64,000 nt of DNA from assembly GCA_028829895.1 (NCBI GenBank), contig CM054179.1, forward strand, positions 96,344,875-96,408,874, read 5' to 3'. The notes under the pieces were generated by a model, which had not been told where the DNA came from, ran no database searches, and worked only from the letters and a program-made list of their open reading frames with translations. Shown here one piece after another: positions 59,350 to 64,000 of the stretch. Made by a program: the position numbers and the translations under genes. The stretch is from Sinotaia quadrata (Eukaryota; Mollusca; Gastropoda; Architaenioglossa; Viviparidae). Position 1 is the stretch's first letter. Every line of letters starts with the position of its first letter.

Positions 59350-59585
59350 TTTTGTTTGTTTGTTTGTTTGTTTCGTGGAAGGTTTTGCGTGTTTGTGTGT
59401 GGCAAATTTGATGACACTCTCTGAAATTATGTAAACTAATTGAAGCGTGATAATTAAATATATTTGCTCTCTTCAGATTTGTTTGTTTGCTTGCTTGCTT
59501 GTTTTGTGGAGGGTTTCGCGTGTGTGTGGGTGTGGCACATTTCATGACGCTCTGTATAATGATGTAAACGAATTGAAGCACTGCA
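59350..59585. repeat. Two-copy diverged tandem duplication, about 118 bp
   Basis: Both halves run from TTTGTTTG through GTGGA(A/G)GGTTT.GCGTGT, a GTGTGGCA block, ATGTAAAC.AATTGAAGC. Confidence 0.85.
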
Positions 59586-59685
59586 GAGGAATGTATTTTC
59601 CTTGCCTGTCGTTTGCTTCTGATAATGTTTTAAGGAGAGTTTTTGAAACTAATGTTTTGGGGTTTAGTAATCTTTTTCTCTGGCT

Positions 59686-59790
59686 ATAATATATTCACCA
59701 ATGTTAGTCAATGCATGGTGAAGACAGTTCGCCCTAATCTCCAAGATGATTGTTATGCTTCCATGGAAAATAACGCATAGTGTTTAATCT
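59686..59790. repeat. Diverged dispersed repeat W, copy 1
   Basis: Shares ACCAATGTTAGT, GAAGA.AGTT and CCTAAT.TCCAAG.TGATT with 61410-61520. Confidence 0.45.
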
Positions 59791-60620
59791 TAGCACTTAG
59801 CTGAAGAAAGGCAGTTAGAACAGAAAGGGAGGGGAGAGACACAATGAATGTTGGTCAGTGTGGAAAAAGCACCTCATATCGTCATAAGTACTTTTGTGTT
59901 GACGGTGACTGTTCACCAGACCATTACAAAATACCAGATTACAAGGCACCATGCTCTAAGAAGACAAACAAAACCTGCCATAGGTATGTGGGCAGTATTA
60001 AAGATGTCCAGACAGCATAAGGAATAAAAAAAAAGAAAACTAAGCCACAGTAGAGCACTGTCCAGCAAGCCGTTCCTGGAAGGGAAGTCCTTAAGAACTA
60101 TGAAACAGTTTAGGTGAATAGGTAGTCAAAATACCCTTGACTGGAGAAAAAAAGAGATAAAAGGAAAAGAATTTAATTCTCTTCAATTGCATGTCAAGTG
60201 AAAACCCTAATAAAAAGGTATCTTTATCTTTAAGTTTATCGATTAGCAGGGAGTATGGGTTATTTAAAATTTGTATTAATGAATTTTCATTTGCTTAAAA
60301 ATTGTCAACACAGGAATAACCCAATTTTACAACGATATGTCATTTGAGTAATAAAGAAAGGTAAAGCTGCATACAATTATTGTAGGGTTTATGGATTGAT
60401 TTTGCTGGAGCTGAAGACTTGATATAGTCTGCTTTGTCAGGTGGATTCTGTAATTTAAGGGCCTAAGGAGATCTGATACAGTATCTTTCTTTCCTGGCAA
60501 AGGACAGAGATCTCAAGGGAGATAACCCTGCAACGAAAGACTTAACAAAAATCAAAGTTAAGTTGAGACTTAGGTGAGACTTAAGTTGAGTCAAAGTCAA
60601 ACCCCTGTGATTTTTTTAAC
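59791..60620. other. No gene recognised
   Basis: AT-rich unique sequence with a small GAGACTTA repeat near 60565. Confidence 0.4.
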
Positions 60621-60629
60621 TTTATACAG

Positions 60630-60880
60630 TACAATTATTGGAGTACAAGTATTGGAGTACAACTATTGGAGTACAAGTATTGGAGTACAAATATTGGAGT
60701 ACAAATATTGGAGTACAACTATGGAGTACAACTATTGGAGTACAAATATTGGAGTAAAACTATGGAGTACAACTATTGGAGTACAAATATTGGAGTAAAA
60801 CAATGGAGTACAACTATTGGAGTACAAATATTGGAGTACAACTATTGGAGTACAAATAATGGAGTACAAGTATTATGAAA
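60630..60880. repeat. Minisatellite, about 14-bp unit, about 17 copies
   Basis: ATTGGAGTACAA(C/G/A)TATTGGAGTA, with deletion variants (ATGGAGTACAA) placed at regular intervals. Confidence 0.95.
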
Positions 60881-61409
60881 GTTGAACCTAGTTCGTACTG
60901 AACTTATTTTGTTGTGAGCTGGTTCAGTTAGGACTCACTATATTGAAACTCAGTTCATTGAAGTCAGAACTGCTTTGTTGGAGAAGCTAACCAAGACACT
61001 CGGTAAACATTTTGTTTTATTTTATGAGTGACAATATCTGAATTAGCTTTTCATGTGAGATTTATTGGGCTGCATTCCAAACTACAAATTCACTTTTCTT
61101 TTATTTAATTTTGTTGTTGTTTTATAAAGTTTCCTATTTCTTCATTTTAATCATCTCACTGTCAAATTTCTTACCATTTCATATTTATGTATGATCATTC
61201 TGTAATATTTGTATTGTCATTGTCTTGTTAATTGTTTGGTTAAATAACCATGGGGGCCTCGATAAGCGAGCTAAACAAATGTGCAAACAGTGTAGTTTGT
61301 TTTTGTGTCCATCACCCAGTCATTCCATTATCAGGCGGCATTCTTTTACCAGGCATTGAAAAGCGGCAAATTCCAGACAGGACAATGATTTTGCTCAAGT
61401 AAATTTTCC

Positions 61410-61520
61410 TCTCTATATATGTACCAATGTTAGTGAAGATAGTTGTCCCCTAATGTCCAAGTTGATTTTGCTTTGGCAATATTTTCTCTATCGATAAAAT
61501 GTGCATGGTGGATACTGTTA
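61410..61520. repeat. Diverged dispersed repeat W, copy 2
   Basis: Second copy of repeat W, same orientation, about 1.7 kb away. Confidence 0.45.
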
Positions 61521-61684
61521 TCCTTGACTTCCAAGAATGTTATGGATGCCGAAATTTAGCATTCATTTTTATGTCTTCTGGATTGAAAAAAATGTCTTTG
61601 ATTTTTGATTGATCAAAATGTCTTTGATTTTTGAAGTTGTACCACCACAATTCTTCAAACACGAATTGTTCACATTTCAAACAC

Positions 61685-61705
61685 ACATGCACACACACAC
61701 ACACA

Positions 61706-61760
<55 letters not shown>
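61685..61760. repeat. (CA)n microsatellite
   Basis: About 35 CA units with a CT interruption. Confidence 0.95.
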
Positions 61761-61762
<2 letters not shown>

Positions 61763-62820
61763 TTCTCATTGCGTTAATTTAACATTGTTACTAATTGATT
61801 AGATAACAAAAAGCACATTAGATGTTAGTTTTCTTTTTATATCGATTAAGCTCGAGAGATTCCTAGACTCTCATATTTTTTCAAGACTCTTCCTGGAGAC
61901 GTTAAAGTCCGTGTAACCCCCTGGGCATTTACTGCCAGCGAACACTCACTTTCCATTGAAAAAGTTACGATCCGTTCACTGATGGGATAGGGCTCCATGC
62001 CAGATTTGATCAAGTCCCAACTCCATCCTCTGAGCATAATGAAGTGGTGATGTCAGTTTTCTAGCGTTCCCATTCCTAGTGGCTTAAATTAACAATCCAG
62101 CCTGTGTTGGCGCAGTTCTAAGTTGCTTGCGCTAGTGGAAGTGTTTCAGGAACGGTTAGAGAGTGGGTGGGTGGGTGGGTGAGTGGGTGTGATTGAGATA
62201 GGAATTGTTCAGGATTTGAGGGTTTTTCCCCATGTTTCACGACATTATCGGAAAGATGGAATTAAGTGTGATGCCGAACATATTTTGTATCATAAAAGAG
62301 ATTTTATTTACTTAATTTTATAGAACATTACTTCTGTGCCATCTCTGATGTCAGTCTGATGGTCGCCCATTTATTTTTCAAATGGTCAAAAACACAGAAT
62401 TTCAGCAGTCAAGCGTTTAATACCTTATGAATAAATAAATGTATTGACGGACTTCCAAATTATAACAATTGCTTAAGAACGACTGCTATTGGTCAAGTTG
62501 TGGAGCATTTCACTATTACGGTTAATACACGTCATTGATAAGTTCTTCTCCATATGAACAGAAAGGAAACTGTATACTTATAAGATTTGCGTACTATGTC
62601 CATTGAACTACCAACAGCGATTGGGTAACTCGCACAAGCTTTAGTGTCACGTGTTGTGTTCGTGTAGCTTTCTGATTTGTTGATTTAATGACATCCTTTA
62701 AGACTTCTTTGAAACACAGAAGTCACTGTAACAACAACCATTCATAGTTTACTCAATTATTGCAATTACTTTTGCTGGAATCGATTTGCTGCCGAGCCAC
62801 TGTGGTGTACATATTCCTGC
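61761..62820. other. No gene recognised
   Basis: Includes a (GGGT)n run near 62163. A 63-codon minus frame (61846-62037) has more balanced composition but no recognised domain. Confidence 0.35.
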
Positions 62821-62829
62821 ACGATCGTG

Positions 62830-63525
62830 AAGAATATGAAGTCCTACAATCTTGAAGCAGAGTCCTAAATACAATCTTAAAGTACAGTAATAAACACAGT
62901 TTTGAAGTCCAGTCCATAATACAATTATAAAGTACAGTGCTAAATACAATTATGAAGTGAAGTCCTAAATGCAATTATGAAGTACAGTCATAAACACAGT
63001 CTTGAAGTCCAGTCCAAAATACAATCCTGAAGTACAGTCATAAACAGTCTTTAAGTACAGTCCAAAATACAATTATAATGTCAAGTCATAAATACAATTA
63101 TGAAGTAAAGTCCTAAATACAATTATGAAGTACAATCATAAATACAATGATGAAGTATTGTCCAAAATACAATTATGATGTACAGTCATAAATACACTTA
63201 TGAATTAAGTCCTAAATACAATTATGAAGTGCAGTCCTAGACACAATCTTGAAGTAGTCTAAATACAATCTTGAAGTACAGTCTTAATAAGTACAGTCCT
63301 AAATAAGTACAGTCTAAATACAATCTTGAAGTACTGTCCTAATAAGTACAGTCTAAATACAATCTTGAAGTACTGTCCTAAATAAGTACAGTCTAAATAT
63401 TGAAGTACTGTCCTAACTAAGTACAGTCTAAATACAATCTTGAAGTACAGTCATAAAAAGTACAGTCCTAAATAAGTACAGTCCTAAATAGTCCTAAAGT
63501 CAATCCTGCTCATAGTCATTCAGCA
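62830..63525. repeat. Degenerate minisatellite, about 26-bp unit
   Basis: About 25 units around ATACAATTATGAAGTACAGT and CCTAA. The right half has shorter units with AATAAGTACAGTC. Confidence 0.9.
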
Positions 63526-63843
63526 TAGTCTCAAGTGCAGTTTTGAAATACGATATACTCTCTAAGTATATTTGCCCTTGACCCTCTGTTAATTAATCGC
63601 TTGCGTGTTGTTTTGTTGCTCTTGTAGTTTGGATGCAAAATGGAGACTTAAAATTTCTACATGCAAATCGGGCTATTATAGTTATTACTGTACATTGTGG
63701 ATGCTTTTTCTTTTACTTTGTTGTGGATTTGTGTTTTTATTGCTTCTCGTAGAGTTTTCTTGCTTTGCGTAGAGTCTTTAGGCTTCAGTTGTAAATTAAT
63801 CCTGTTGTTTTTCTTCTTGTAATGTATTTAATGTTTCTGTTGT

Positions 63844-63844
<1 letters not shown>

Positions 63845-63892
<48 letters not shown>
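63845..63892. repeat. (GT)n microsatellite
   Basis: About 24 GT units. The flanks (AATGTATTTAATGTTTCTGT and TATGTACTTGTGTGTAACTC) occur again at 63945-64000 without the long GT run, so a duplication runs off the window. Confidence 0.9.
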
Positions 63893-63894
<2 letters not shown>

Positions 63895-64000
63895 ACTTGT
63901 GTGTAACTCGTAGTTATGATATTATAAATGGATATCTCACATTCTAATGTATTTAATGTTTCTGTCGTGGTGTGTATGTACTTGTGTGTAACTCGTAGTT

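Noticed and set aside
61846..62037. A 63-codon minus frame with coding-like composition
   Set aside because: No domain recognised and no clear splice or start context. Left as unannotated.

Overview
This is a eukaryotic nuclear window. It is AT-rich, has long introns with GT..AG boundaries, and carries an exceptional load of micro- and minisatellites. It also holds 5'-truncated copies of an RTE-type non-LTR retrotransposon and tRNA-derived SINE-like heads. Together with a thrombospondin-repeat membrane protein gene, this suggests an invertebrate, most likely a lophotrochozoan such as a gastropod mollusc. The species cannot be fixed from the sequence alone.

The only convincing protein-coding gene is on the + strand and enters from the left edge, so its 5' exons lie outside the window or were not recognised. 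Four exons fit together in phase. Exon A (23232-23432) encodes the end of a TSP1 repeat, a short Cys-rich knot and a Thr linker. Exon B (24892-24979) encodes the single transmembrane helix. After it come two alternative 3'-terminal exons: a 1.87-kb exon C (33135-35001) for a 622-residue disordered cytoplasmic tail ending in ETTV, and a short exon D (50432-50579) for a 49-residue tail. The transmembrane segment and the knot resemble the C-terminus of THSD7A/THSD7B, so the gene is called THSD7-like. Both terminal exons accept the same phase-2 donor, so mutually exclusive last exons, and therefore two cytoplasmic tails, are the simplest model.

Layout: 1-9.1 kb is almost continuous minisatellite arrays. 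9.1-15.2 kb holds dispersed repeats, a (TC)n tract and a 46-bp array. 15.2-23.2 kb is quiet sequence followed by GATA/GGAT, 19-bp, 63-bp, 33-bp and pentanucleotide arrays. 23.2-25 kb holds exons A and B. 25-33 kb is an intron with 78-, 33- and 37-bp arrays. 33.1-35.5 kb holds exon C and its 3' UTR. 35.5-50.4 kb separates the two terminal exons and contains a 36-bp array with ten perfect CRE octamers, a second copy of a dispersed element that carries a 44-bp heat-shock-element-like array, a twin-primed RTE insertion, a 60-bp satellite of about 17 copies and a second RTE copy. 50.4-51.5 kb holds exon D and its poly(A) signals. 51.6-64 kb is further arrays and quiet intergenic or intronic DNA.

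Most other open frames come from tandem arrays whose period is a multiple of three or from dinucleotide repeats, and they are not annotated as genes. Array boundaries and copy numbers were read by eye and are approximate.
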